64,000 nucleotides of DNA from Anaerolineales bacterium (GCA_019637755.1 JAHBVC010000001.1:1206480-1270479); one strand, 5' to 3'. Counted from the first letter of the stretch, positions 32,274 to 40,980 are shown. Notes: generated from the sequence alone by a model not told the origin. Program-made: numbers and translations.

Positions 32274-33245
32274 CTAGGCTGACTTATTGCGGGCTTTGTG
32301 GCGGCCCGTTGGAGCTGGCTGCGGCTCCAACGAATCTGGTGGATAGTAGAAGACTCGCTTGAGCTGGCTGCTGGGCTGAGCCGGGTCACGGTAGCCGCGG
32401 TAGGTGCCCCAGTATTGCAGAAAACGAAAGCGCGGAATGTTGATGAGCTGGCGCAAAAACTGGCCTTGGCGCAGCGCAGCGGCGTAATCCGAGAGCGTGG
32501 TGCGCACGAAGAGGCTCAAGAAGTTGAGGAAGCTGAAGGTACTCGCAGGCAGGATTTGGCGCAGGGCTATCGCCTCACGGCGGTGACGATTGATGATCTG
32601 GGCGGCGGTCTCATTGTGGATGTGATACACGCCCGCTTCGGCCACATAGGCAATCGTGTAGCCTTCGGCGTGCGCCCAACTGGCCCAGGCCAGGTCTTCC
32701 AGCCCGGTCAGCTCTTCATCAAAGGGCATGGCGCGCCATAGGCTCTTGCGCACGGCGGAGTTGGCGTTGTTGGCAAAGCCATGCGGCTGCTGCAAGTTGG
32801 AGTGTTCGGGGAACCATTTGCGGAAGTGCTGGTTCTCAGAAAATTGGCTCTCATCGGTGCCGCGCTGCTTGCCATAGGTCATCGCCACCTGCTTATCGGC
32901 AAAGGGAGCGACGAGCTTGGCGAGCCAATCATCATGTTCAGGAAAGACATGTGCGCTGGCCAGCACCATCACATCCCCGCTGGCCTTGCTAATACCCAAA
33001 TTGAGCGAGCGGCCAAAAGTGAAATCCTGCGGCTTGATGTGCACAATTTTGGCCTTATGCTGGCGCGCAATCGCCAGCGTGCGGTCTGTGGAACCAGAAT
33101 CGACCAGGATCACTTCGGGATTACGCAGGCTTTGGCGCGCAATGGCGCTCAGCAGGCGGCCGAGGTGCTTCTCTTCATTGAGGGCACGGATGATGATGGA
33201 GACGCGCAGCGTCTTTGAGTTGCCTTTGGGTTTGCCTGAGGGCAT
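32274..33245 (-). CDS. family 2 glycosyltransferase
   Basis: A 323-residue GT-A enzyme: 'VSIIIRALNEEKHLGRLLSA' (about 15-34), 'VILVDSGSTDRTLAIARQ', 'FTFGRSLNLGI' and 'LTGLEDLAWASWAHAEGY' (acidic ED motif, about 185-200). Lys/Arg-rich at both ends. The two flanking gaps are 3 and 21 bases. Sugar specificity unknown. Confidence 0.88.
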   Translation of the reverse strand: MPSGKPKGNSKTLRVSIIIRALNEEKHLGRLLSAIARQSLRNPEVILVDSGSTDRTLAIARQHKAKIVHIKPQDFTFGRSLNLGISKASGDVMVLASAHVFPEHDDWLAKLVAPFADKQVAMTYGKQRGTDESQFSENQHFRKWFPEHSNLQQPHGFANNANSAVRKSLWRAMPFDEELTGLEDLAWASWAHAEGYTIAYVAEAGVYHIHNETAAQIINRHRREAIALRQILPASTFSFLNFLSLFVRTTLSDYAAALRQGQFLRQLINIPRFRFLQYWGTYRGYRDPAQPSSQLKRVFYYPPDSLEPQPAPTGRHKARNKSA

Positions 33246-33266
33246 TTAAGAATCTTACCAGCGCAC

Positions 33267-34610
33267 TCAGGGTAGATGCGAGCCGCCAGAGTGCGGGTCT
33301 GTGGGCTGCGGCGTATCGCTGAGGGATACCAGCCCTTTTTCAATCAACAAGGCAATCACCTGCCACACATCCTGAAAACTGATGTGCAGCTCATCGGCAA
33401 TATCGGCTACACGGCGTGTGCCGTCACAGCGATCCATGATCTCAAAACGGCGCTTATGCCCGGCGGCATCGCTCTTGTAGTCCACCCACAAGCCGTAGCC
33501 GGAGGCGAAGACCTCGCCCTTGAAATGATTGACTACGTAGCGATTGTGTTGGAAGGCCTGAATGAGCTCCAGCACCAACTCCACGGACTGCTCCAGACGC
33601 GTGTGCGAAACAATGGCAGGTGTATCCAGGCTGGAGTGGTATTCGGGGTACGGGGCAAAGCGCGAGGTGGGCAAATGCGGATTGACCACGCGCGAAAGTG
33701 ACAACATGGGCACGCGCACGCCGGGGGCGTTGAACTGGCGCTCGTCATTGTCAATCACGGTGCGGAAGCCGCCCACATAAGCGCCGGGCTCGTGCCCTGC
33801 CAGCGCATTCACCAGCGCGCGGTCGGGCGCGCTGAGCGGCTGGAAGGATTGCTGCAGCGCGTGGGGTGCATCATTGCCCAGCATCTCCAGGAACAGGCCG
33901 CCGAGCATGTTGGGGATTTCGTCCTCGTGTTGGCTGAGGTAGGCAATGGAGCCTTGCGTCTCCGGGAAGATGAGTAGGCGCACGCCGTAATATGGCTTTT
34001 CGCCGCCAGCCGCGGCCGCCAACAGGCGGCGGGCCACTTCGACGCCAACCACCACGCCGCTGAGGTCATCATTCACCATAGCGGGATGGTCAAGATGCGC
34101 CGCCAGCACAAAGTTCTCCGGGCGCTGGCCGGGAATATATACTTCGCCAATTTTTAGAGAGCCGGGCGTAAATTCTGAACGAATAACGACGCGGTACTTC
34201 TCATCCGTCAGCGCATCGCGCAGAGTCTGGGTAGCACACAGGCCCCAGTCACGTTGGTAATACTTGAAGACATAGGGAATCGCGTCGGGGTTGGTTGCAT
34301 GCACATGCAAGTGCGCCAGCAATTCATCACGGCTGACCTCGCCTTCAAATGGCAACGAATACGAGACAACGTGCAAGGGGTGGTTTGCGTAATCCAGCAG
34401 GCGGCGGCCATCCAGCGTTTCGATGTAGGCCTCGTGACAGGTCCACTTCTCGGGCACGGTCCAGCTCCACACCTTGGTGCCGCTGGGCACGGCGTGGATG
34501 GTCATGGGCACTTCCTGCGCCAGGCGCTCCAGGGCGCGGTCGTAATCATCCGAGAGGAGATCACGCTTGAGGAACCACAGCTCCTCGATGAGCTGCATCA
34601 TGCTGGCCAT
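33267..34610 (-). CDS. DUF4910/DUF2172 aminopeptidase-like protein with C-terminal winged helix
   Basis: A 447-residue protein. An N-terminal swivel domain (about 50-150) sits in an M28-like zinc peptidase fold. Metal-ligand segments are 'AAHLDHPAMVNDDLSGVVVG' (His and Asp, about 190-209) and 'FPETQGSIAYLSQHE' (Glu, about 230-245). The last 50 residues ('DGTRRVADIADELHISFQDV') form a winged helix typical of this family. Such proteins recur in polysaccharide loci with unknown function. Here it may trim an aminoacyl or acyl group from an amino sugar (inference from the ACP and ligase genes). The start at 34610 overlaps the upstream stop by one base (TAATG). Confidence 0.82.
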   Translation of the reverse strand: MASMMQLIEELWFLKRDLLSDDYDRALERLAQEVPMTIHAVPSGTKVWSWTVPEKWTCHEAYIETLDGRRLLDYANHPLHVVSYSLPFEGEVSRDELLAHLHVHATNPDAIPYVFKYYQRDWGLCATQTLRDALTDEKYRVVIRSEFTPGSLKIGEVYIPGQRPENFVLAAHLDHPAMVNDDLSGVVVGVEVARRLLAAAAGGEKPYYGVRLLIFPETQGSIAYLSQHEDEIPNMLGGLFLEMLGNDAPHALQQSFQPLSAPDRALVNALAGHEPGAYVGGFRTVIDNDERQFNAPGVRVPMLSLSRVVNPHLPTSRFAPYPEYHSSLDTPAIVSHTRLEQSVELVLELIQAFQHNRYVVNHFKGEVFASGYGLWVDYKSDAAGHKRRFEIMDRCDGTRRVADIADELHISFQDVWQVIALLIEKGLVSLSDTPQPTDPHSGGSHLP

Positions 34611-35380
34611 TAAACTGTCTCCGGGCGGTTGGCTACCAGCGCCCACGGGTCAACACGCAGCAGCGCGTCAGTAGCGGTGACGAAATCCTGCAGGCGGCAA
34701 ACAGCAAGCGAACCGTGATTGAGCTGCACAGACTGCCAATCCGCCGAAGCCTGCAAGGCGGCCTGAATAGGTGCCAGATGCAACTGCGGATTGATGTCCA
34801 TATCGCGCACAAACATGCGGTAGCTGCGCGGCTGCCATTCGCCACCCACATTGACCTGGCCAGGGAACTCTTTCCAGTAGCGATACGGCACCGCGGCGCG
34901 TTGCTCGCTGTAGTGCACCATTGAAGCAGCCTGAATATCGGCGCCGAGCAACAGCAGCTTGAAGTCCGCCTGCAGCATGTGGTCAAAGGCTGAGCCATCG
35001 TCAAAGGCGGAGGGTGTATCGCGGTCAGCCAGTGTATCGGCGGCAGCGCCCAGCGCGGCTAACGATTGCATCGGGTGCAGCGTGCGGCGGGCAGCGGGTT
35101 GCTGGCGCACGAATTCGGAGAACACGCCCATGCCTTGCGAGGGGGTGCTGGCAGGGTCGTATTGGCCAGTCTTGGCGAATTCAAACGAGAAGGTGGGGAC
35201 TACTAACGTGCCGTGCGGGCCAATCAGCGCCTGCAACGAATCGAGATATAGGCTCAAGCCGCCATCAGGCTTACCGAGGAACTGCACGGCGGAGTGCACC
35301 AGCACGCCGTCTCCGGCTTGCACGCCAAGCGCATGCAGCGCGCCATCGAGCTGCTGGCGGTTAAGCGTAGCCAGCGCCAT
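34610..35380 (-). CDS. AAC(3)-fold N-acyltransferase, probably sugar-modifying
   Basis: A 256-residue protein of the aminoglycoside 3-N-acetyltransferase family: 'DGVLVHSAVQFLGKPDGG' (about 22-40), 'GPHGTLVVPTFSFEFAKTGQ' (about 52-72), 'HPMQSLAALG' with the conserved catalytic-site His. Family members in surface-glycan clusters acylate amino sugars rather than drugs. Next to an ACP and aminoacyl-ACP ligase it is a candidate to transfer the activated group onto a sugar amine. ATG at 35380 (TGATG with the upstream stop) is taken; GTG at 35383 is possible. Confidence 0.8.
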   Translation of the reverse strand: MALATLNRQQLDGALHALGVQAGDGVLVHSAVQFLGKPDGGLSLYLDSLQALIGPHGTLVVPTFSFEFAKTGQYDPASTPSQGMGVFSEFVRQQPAARRTLHPMQSLAALGAAADTLADRDTPSAFDDGSAFDHMLQADFKLLLLGADIQAASMVHYSEQRAAVPYRYWKEFPGQVNVGGEWQPRSYRMFVRDMDINPQLHLAPIQAALQASADWQSVQLNHGSLAVCRLQDFVTATDALLRVDPWALVANRPETV

Positions 35381-35847
35381 CACAGCCTCTTGCGCACCAG
35401 AGTGAGGTCGGTAGCGAAGCCTTGTTTGTGCCAGAAGGCCAGCCCGTCATCATTGCCGGCCTGCACCTGCACTTCTACCGAATGCACCTGCAGCTCGGCA
35501 AATTTTTGCATGGCGGCCTGTACCAATTGTGCTGCCGCTCCCGCACCGCGGGCGGCGGGCTGTACGAAAAGGTCGCTGATCTCGCCGATTTGCTTGCCAC
35601 CCAAATAGGCCGGGCTTTGCTTAACACGCGCCATCAGGAAGCCCACTGCGTCACTACCCTGCTCCGCCAGCCATAGAAAACTAAAACGCCCTAGGGTGCG
35701 CTGAAAATTCTCAGCCCACAACTGTGGCGCATTATCTACTTCAGGAAACATGAGCCCCAAGCTGCGGTGATACGCATCCAGCTGCTGCCACAGGGCGGCG
35801 GCGGCGGGCAGGTCTTCTGCGCCCGCGTGGCGGATGCCTACTCCCAT
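35380..35847 (-). CDS. GNAT family N-acyltransferase
   Basis: A 155-residue protein with the GNAT fold: 'IRHAGAEDLPAAAALWQQ', 'ISDLFVQPAARGAGAAAQLV' (motif A, acyl-CoA/pantetheine pyrophosphate loop R-x-x-G-x-A, about 95-115) and 'NDDGLAFWHKQGF' (motif B). It overlaps the aminoacyl-ACP ligase gene by 10 bases. Its donor could be acetyl-CoA or the aminoacyl-ACP made by its neighbours; GNAT enzymes are known to use acyl-ACP in some cases. The start at 35847 was chosen because longer frames run into the ligase gene. Confidence 0.85.
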   Translation of the reverse strand: MGVGIRHAGAEDLPAAAALWQQLDAYHRSLGLMFPEVDNAPQLWAENFQRTLGRFSFLWLAEQGSDAVGFLMARVKQSPAYLGGKQIGEISDLFVQPAARGAGAAAQLVQAAMQKFAELQVHSVEVQVQAGNDDGLAFWHKQGFATDLTLVRKRL

Positions 35848-37019
35848 GCACGCGCCTCGCGCACGATGGCGGGCCACTGCGCCGGGTCAAGGCCGTATTG
35901 CGCCAGGAAGGCGTAGGCCATGCGCTCCAAGCCGAAAGCCACGCAGCCGGTGTGCGCCGGCTTGCCATCCGGCAGCGTGATGTTCAGGTGGCGGCCGAAG
36001 AAATCCTGGTGATAGTTGTACGAGCCCACGGCCAGCGTGCTGTCTTTGAACGGCAGGCGGGCGCGAATTTCATATTTCAGTTGGAAGGCATTTTGGAAGG
36101 CGGCTTGCTTGCGGAATTCGCCAACAAAGAAGGGGTCATTGGCGCTCTCTACCATGTAGGCCAAGCCCAGCTCTTGCAGCCAGGGGGTTACTTTCTTGCG
36201 TGCCGCCTCGCGGTTATCGAGCACGTATTCCCGCGGGCCAACAAAGATCACTTCACGCATGGTGAAGTCCCACAGGCGCTCCAGGCTATTGAGGTTGCTC
36301 GACTCGTAACGGAAGCAGTGGCCCACGGCGGTAGCGGCCAACTGGCCGCCCGGCAACGGCTTATCCGCCAGGCCGAAGTAGAGGTGGTAGCACACGGCGG
36401 GTGAGAGTAATGCCTGAATTTTGGAGAACGACTCCAGCGAGGCGCTCAGGCCGGCCGGTTCGTAGACGGTGTTCTCAGCAAAGTCACTGATGATGTGCAG
36501 GTCTTCGCGCAAATGGGTGGCAAAAGTAAGTGAGTGCGGGAAGGCGCGGAAGTAATTCACGCGCCCCAGCATCTGCGCCGAAATCAGGGTCGGGAAACGC
36601 TGCGGCTGGGCGCCAAATTCGGCAGCCAGCTCCAGAAAATAGTCTTCAAAGACGCCAATTAGGTTGGCCAACAGCGGGCCAAAACTATAGACGCCGTTGG
36701 TCTGCTGGTGCACCTCGCCGCGCTGCTCCAGCTCAGGCATGGGGTCGGCCGCATAGGGCACGGCGCGCTGCAAGTGATCCTCCAGCACCTCCACTTTGGG
36801 CTTGGAGGCGCCGCTGGCCATGTCTTGCACCACGCTCTGCACTTTGGCTTCCAGGTCAGCGGGGGCCGTCGCACGCAGCTGCAGGTCAATGCGGCTGCCA
36901 TCGGCGGCAATGCTGGCCGAGGCGATGGCTTCATCTACATAGGCCAGCTTGGCCTGCACCTGACCCACGAGATGGGCGGGGATGGGAATGACCGGTGTAA
37001 GGGTCAGTTGCTCAGCCAT
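35838..37019 (-). CDS. amino acid:[carrier protein] ligase (class II aaRS-like)
   Basis: A 393-residue homologue of the catalytic core of atypical (archaeal-type) seryl-tRNA synthetase, without a tRNA-binding domain. Class II motif 2 is 'CFRYESSNLNSLERLW' plus 'DFTMREVIFVG' (235-261). Motif 3 is 'GCVAFGLERMAYAF' (358-371). Cys210, Glu256 and Cys359 have the spacing of the Cys-Glu-Cys zinc site of aSerRS and characterised aa:CP ligases. Those enzymes (shown in Bradyrhizobium by Mocibob and colleagues) adenylate Gly or Ala and load it on the phosphopantetheine of a small carrier protein. An ACP gene immediately precedes it (8-base overlap). The about 100-residue N-terminus is an extra alpha/beta region. 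Start at 37019. Confidence 0.87.
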   Translation of the reverse strand: MAEQLTLTPVIPIPAHLVGQVQAKLAYVDEAIASASIAADGSRIDLQLRATAPADLEAKVQSVVQDMASGASKPKVEVLEDHLQRAVPYAADPMPELEQRGEVHQQTNGVYSFGPLLANLIGVFEDYFLELAAEFGAQPQRFPTLISAQMLGRVNYFRAFPHSLTFATHLREDLHIISDFAENTVYEPAGLSASLESFSKIQALLSPAVCYHLYFGLADKPLPGGQLAATAVGHCFRYESSNLNSLERLWDFTMREVIFVGPREYVLDNREAARKKVTPWLQELGLAYMVESANDPFFVGEFRKQAAFQNAFQLKYEIRARLPFKDSTLAVGSYNYHQDFFGRHLNITLPDGKPAHTGCVAFGLERMAYAFLAQYGLDPAQWPAIVREARAWE

Positions 37020-37251
37020 GCTTGCTCTGGATGTGCTCGAGGATGGCCGGCACGCTGATGAGGGCACTGATGGTCTCGGCGGTGATCTCGATACCGAAGG
37101 CGGTTTCGAGCGCCACCATGAGGTCCATATGCCCCATCGAATCCCAGGCGGGCAACTCGCCAAACTGGGTGTCTGCGGTCACCTCTTCAGGCGCTAGCTT
37201 GAAAACATCCGCAAAAACGGATTGAAGTTTTGTGAAATGTGCGTCTTGCAT
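37012..37251 (-). CDS. acyl (aminoacyl) carrier protein
   Basis: A 79-residue stand-alone carrier: a four-helix acidic protein with the phosphopantetheine attachment site Ser38 in 'WDSMGHMDLMVALE'. The preceding 'TADTQFGELPAW' is typical of ACP loop 1. It overlaps the aa:CP ligase gene and is therefore its likely substrate. No fatty-acid synthase genes are nearby. The start at 37251 is set by the length of the family and the 7-base gap to the upstream stop. Confidence 0.92.
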   Translation of the reverse strand: MQDAHFTKLQSVFADVFKLAPEEVTADTQFGELPAWDSMGHMDLMVALETAFGIEITAETISALISVPAILEHIQSKHG

Positions 37252-37258
37252 GCCTGTC

Positions 37259-38863
37259 TTATACCAGAAAGGGCTTGTGTTCCACCACGCCCTCATAGAT
37301 GGCGCGGATGGCAGGTACATTGGCCGCGCGCAGCGCATCCACATCAAAGTCAGCCAGGTTCACATAGCCCATGCTGGTGGGCTGCACGAAGCGCTCAAAG
37401 GGCAGGCTGGTTTTGAAGAGCTGGAAATACAGCACACGCCGTGCCTCGTGCACAAAAGCGGCTGGCTGCGGCACTTCGGCGGCGGCCAGGAAGCGCTGTG
37501 CCTGCTGCTGGTACTCGGCCAGGCTGGCCGGGAAATACAGCGTGGGGTATTGCGTGTAACGCGCCGCCCCCGCGCACAGCGCGGCCTTGCCCATGATGGA
37601 GGCTTCCAAGCCGATCGAGGAGTTGTACAGCATCACGAAGTGGGCCTTCTCGATTAACGCGTACGAGTCAACAAATTCTGTAGGCGGAATGAAGACCACA
37701 TTGGGCAGCGCTTCCAAACCGCGGGCGGCCACCCACTCGGCTACGCTCTGGCGGCTCTGCTTGGTGGAGCCGGGGCGCATTTCGTCTGGGTGAGCGCGCA
37801 GGACGAACAGGGTGCGCGGGTTGGCACGGATCAGCTCTTCTACATAGGCCAACCAGGCGAACATGTCTGCGAACAGCACATTGGCATGCACCTGGCTGGT
37901 GTCAAAGATCACATTGGTAAAGACCGGCACCAGCTTATCAAACTGCGCCGCTTTAGCGAGAAAGCTTTCGTCGAGGGCCTGAATATCACGCCAGAAACGG
38001 ATGCCTGCCATGCTGAAGTCGCCCTTGAAGCGGCGGCTGAGATACGCATCCAATTTTTGATTTTCAGCATCGCTGAGCTGGAACTCAGCAGGGATATCCA
38101 TCGGGTAGGCAGTGGCTTCGCCATCGGTGAAGAAGGCGGTCAGTGGCTGCAGGCCCACCTCATGGGTGATGACGCGCAAACCGCGGCGTATGGCTATCTG
38201 GCGCGCCACGGCCTCGGGGAACATGATGCCGTTGAACACCACCGCTGCTTGTAAGTCCTTGCCTTTGATAAAAGCGCTGAATTCACGCGCTACGTTGTTA
38301 GCCGAAAGGATGTACTCGCGCAGCAAAGTGCGCGTGGTGTCATCGTCTACCAGATCGTGTCTACGCAGCGCCCAGCGCAGCGAAGGCAACACCAGCTGCC
38401 CCAGCGGCAAACCGCCGTGCTCCACGACTAGCAACTCTTCGAGGGTCAGGCTTTGCAAGTGTGCGTGCAACTGACTGTCTGCTGCGTACCCAAACCAGCG
38501 TGCATCGGCACCAGCGTACATGCGGCGAGACTGCGCCACGCAGGCCGCGCACGGCGGCGCCTGCCCTGCATTATCTGGATCAGTGCCCAGCACGCAGCGG
38601 CTCATGCCGGCGTTGCACACAAAATGCAGAATGGGCACACCTTCCAGACGCAAGCCCCATGAAGCCAACAGCGAGAAAGCCGCATTCTGGCTGAGGTGGC
38701 CTAAACGTGTAGAAGCGTTGAAGAATACGACGGGTTTGTGGGCGCGGTGCTCCGCCGCAGCCACGGCGCGCGCGCTACGCGCCAAGCGCACTCGGCTGTT
38801 TAGCGTGTGGAGTTTGTTGACTATTCGCTTGAGCACAATGAACCCAGCCGCCACTGGCGGCAC
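37259..38863 (-). CDS. capsule-polysaccharide-type (GT-B) glycosyltransferase
   Basis: A 534-residue protein with a capsule-polysaccharide-biosynthesis-like layout: 'VVFFNASTRLGHLSQNAAFS' near the N-terminus, a Cys cluster ('CNAGMSRCVLG', 'PPCAACVAQ', about 85-120), 'VFNGIMFPEAVARQIA' and the C-terminal donor half with 'FVLRAHPDEMRP' and 'MLYNSSIGLEASIMGKAAL'. The latter is characteristic of this superfamily (KpsC/S-, CMP-sugar-using GTs among them). Candidate nonulosonate transferase. The GTG start at 38863 is uncertain; GTG at 38836 is also possible. Paralogues lie at 43766 and 52740. Confidence 0.78.
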   Translation of the reverse strand: MPPVAAGFIVLKRIVNKLHTLNSRVRLARSARAVAAAEHRAHKPVVFFNASTRLGHLSQNAAFSLLASWGLRLEGVPILHFVCNAGMSRCVLGTDPDNAGQAPPCAACVAQSRRMYAGADARWFGYAADSQLHAHLQSLTLEELLVVEHGGLPLGQLVLPSLRWALRRHDLVDDDTTRTLLREYILSANNVAREFSAFIKGKDLQAAVVFNGIMFPEAVARQIAIRRGLRVITHEVGLQPLTAFFTDGEATAYPMDIPAEFQLSDAENQKLDAYLSRRFKGDFSMAGIRFWRDIQALDESFLAKAAQFDKLVPVFTNVIFDTSQVHANVLFADMFAWLAYVEELIRANPRTLFVLRAHPDEMRPGSTKQSRQSVAEWVAARGLEALPNVVFIPPTEFVDSYALIEKAHFVMLYNSSIGLEASIMGKAALCAGAARYTQYPTLYFPASLAEYQQQAQRFLAAAEVPQPAAFVHEARRVLYFQLFKTSLPFERFVQPTSMGYVNLADFDVDALRAANVPAIRAIYEGVVEHKPFLV

Positions 38864-38866
38864 ATG

Positions 38867-39739
38867 CTATTTGGCGCGGCGTAGCTTCTCGCGTGAGGGT
38901 AATTCACTATCGTACACACGCTTGACGCCATCACCCAGCGCCTGCTCGGTGACACGGATGTACTTCACCAGCTTCTGCAGCCCACCGGGCTCCACCGAGG
39001 CGGCCTGGTCGCTGCCCCACATGGCACGGTCAAGGGTGATGTGGCGTTCAATGAAGCAGGAGCCCAGCGCCACGGCCACGGCGGAGAGCACCAGGCCCAC
39101 TTCGTGGCCGGAGTAGCCTACCGGGCACGGGAACTTGCTGCGCAGGGTTTCAATCATGCGCAGGTTGAGCTCTTCTGGCTCGCATGGGTAGGTGCTGGTG
39201 GTGTGGGTGAGCATCGTATTGCTCATGTCCACATGGGGAATGGCCTTGTCAATCTCTTCCATGGTGGACATGCCAGTTGAGAGCACCACCGGGCGGCCAG
39301 TCTTGCGCACATGGTCGAGCAGCGCATGGTCGGTCAGTGAGGCTGAGGGAATCTTGTAGCAGGGCGTGTCAAACTTCTCCATGAAGTCAACGGCTGGCTC
39401 ATCCCACACGGACACGAACCAGTCAATGCCTTTTTCCTTGCAGTGAGCATCGATTTCAGCATACTCTTTCTCGCCGAACTCGACCTTGTTGCGGTACTCC
39501 ATGTAGCTGATATACCCCCAGGGGGTCTCACGCATCTTGTCGCGCTGGTCTGGCGGCACGGCCAATTCAGGCGTGCGTTTTTGGAACTTGATGGCATCCG
39601 CACCGGCCCATTTGGCCAGGTCGATCAACTGCTTGGCCGCTTCCAGGCTGCCGTTGTGGTTGATGCCAATTTCACCGACGATATACACCGGGTGGCCATC
39701 CCCCACCATGCGATTGCCAAGCTTCAATTCTCGAGTCAT
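38867..39739 (-). CDS. NeuB-type nonulosonate synthase, short form without SAF domain
   Basis: A 290-residue TIM-barrel enzyme condensing phosphoenolpyruvate with an aldose (ManNAc-like or its phosphate). 'YIVGEIGINHNGSLEAAKQL' (about 19-38), 'DAIKFQKRTPEL' and 'ERHITLDRAMWGSDQAASVE' (about 233-252) are signature segments. The C-terminal antifreeze-like SAF domain present in classical NeuB (about 345 aa) is missing, unlike the enzyme at 48893. Directly followed by the CMP-sugar synthetase-HAD gene upstream on the transcript, forming a synthase/activation pair. Confidence 0.88.
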   Translation of the reverse strand: MTRELKLGNRMVGDGHPVYIVGEIGINHNGSLEAAKQLIDLAKWAGADAIKFQKRTPELAVPPDQRDKMRETPWGYISYMEYRNKVEFGEKEYAEIDAHCKEKGIDWFVSVWDEPAVDFMEKFDTPCYKIPSASLTDHALLDHVRKTGRPVVLSTGMSTMEEIDKAIPHVDMSNTMLTHTTSTYPCEPEELNLRMIETLRSKFPCPVGYSGHEVGLVLSAVAVALGSCFIERHITLDRAMWGSDQAASVEPGGLQKLVKYIRVTEQALGDGVKRVYDSELPSREKLRRAK

Positions 39740-39742
39740 TCG

Positions 39743-40978
39743 TTAGTCCTTTTTGGCGTTTATCGCCATGATTAAATCACAAAGCTCACGCACTGCGCCA
39801 TGCCCGCCTTGCTGGCTCAGGCGTTGGTCAGCCTGCTGCAGCACCGCCGGGTGCGAATCGGCTACGGCCACCGCACAGCCGGCGATGGGGAAGCATGGCA
39901 GGTCATTGGTGTCATTGCCGAGGAACACCGTGTGCTCGGCAGCAATATTGAGTTCGGATAGCAGTTGGCGCAGGGCCTCACCTTTTGCTTTGATGCCCTG
40001 GCGGTGGGCGATGCCCAGCTTCTCGCAGCGGCGCGCCACCACCGGGTTTTCCTCACGCGAGAGCACAAACACTTTCACGCCGGTCTCTTGCAGTTGGCGC
40101 AGGCCCAAACCGTCGCTGCGGTTGGCGGCAATCGATTCTTTGCCGTTCTCATCCACCCAGACGCGATTATCGCTGAGCACACCGTCAAAATCCAGCACCA
40201 GCAGCTTGACCTGCTTGGGGTACGGGCGCGGCAACGGGCCGGGCCACACGGCATCCAGCTCGCCGGAGGTAGCCAGCCACTCGCCGCGCTGCCAGTCACT
40301 CATCGTGTCAATATCCACGGTGTAGGCCGGGTCTACCATCACAGGCAAGATCACATCCCCACTCATGGAGTGCTTCTTGAGGATGACCGAGCTGCGAATG
40401 GCATCCACATGGCCGGTCTGCCAGTAGGTGGCCGGCAGCTGTTGGCGCGGCGCGTTGTAAGGCTCAGCGATGCCCCTGACCTTCAGCAGTGGCTGCATCA
40501 CGCCATCGGCATCCACGCGCCACATCTTGTGGGGGTTTTGTCCGCTGGGCACTACGCCGCGGGCCGAATCGGCCTTGGGATTCTTGAGCAGCAACTGCAC
40601 GGCCTCATCCACTAGGCCACGCGGGCGCAATGGGGATGTGGGGCGCAGCTGCACAACGATGTCTGGCTTATAGCCCTCGTTCTTGGCGAGCCAGGTCAGG
40701 GCATGCTCAAACACGGGCAGGTCTAGCGTATTGTCCTGGGCGTGCTCTGCGGGGCGGATGAAAGGTGCCTCGGCGCCTAAGCCGCGCGCAATCGCCGCCA
40801 TCTCTTCATCATCAGTAGAGATGATCGTACGTGTGACGGTTTCTGCCTGCAGGGCGGCGGCGATGCTGAAGGCCAGCAACGGGTGCCCAGCGAACAAGCG
40901 CACATTCTTGCGCGGGATGCTCTTGGAGCCGCCGCGGGCGGGAATGATGGCAAGGACTTGAGGCTTCTTGGATTTCAT
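39743..40978 (-). CDS. acylneuraminate cytidylyltransferase fused to HAD phosphatase
   Basis: A 411-residue two-domain protein. The N-terminal NeuA-like domain (1-230) has 'VLAIIPARGGSKSIPRKNVR' and 'VVQLRPTSPLRP'. The C-terminal KdsC-like HAD domain (about 245-400) has 'LLVLDFDGVLSDNRVW' (nucleophile and acid Asp), 'VFVLSREENP' (Ser/Thr motif) and 'FLGNDTNDLPCF' (Asp pair). It could dephosphorylate a 9- or 8-phosphate product and then form the CMP-sugar, as in vertebrate CMAS-like architectures. Pairs with the short NeuB. ATG at 40978 chosen, after the upstream stop at 40981. Confidence 0.88.
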   Translation of the reverse strand: MKSKKPQVLAIIPARGGSKSIPRKNVRLFAGHPLLAFSIAAALQAETVTRTIISTDDEEMAAIARGLGAEAPFIRPAEHAQDNTLDLPVFEHALTWLAKNEGYKPDIVVQLRPTSPLRPRGLVDEAVQLLLKNPKADSARGVVPSGQNPHKMWRVDADGVMQPLLKVRGIAEPYNAPRQQLPATYWQTGHVDAIRSSVILKKHSMSGDVILPVMVDPAYTVDIDTMSDWQRGEWLATSGELDAVWPGPLPRPYPKQVKLLVLDFDGVLSDNRVWVDENGKESIAANRSDGLGLRQLQETGVKVFVLSREENPVVARRCEKLGIAHRQGIKAKGEALRQLLSELNIAAEHTVFLGNDTNDLPCFPIAGCAVAVADSHPAVLQQADQRLSQQGGHGAVRELCDLIMAINAKKD

Positions 40979-40980
40979 AC

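Noticed and set aside
34610-35380. Aminoglycoside resistance gene
   Set aside because: The fold is AAC(3)-like, but the position inside a glycan operon beside ACP and ligase genes argues for a sugar-modifying enzyme.
35838-37019. Seryl-tRNA synthetase
   Set aside because: Only the catalytic core is present, there is no tRNA-binding coiled-coil domain, and an ACP gene overlaps it; the aa:[CP] ligase assignment fits better.
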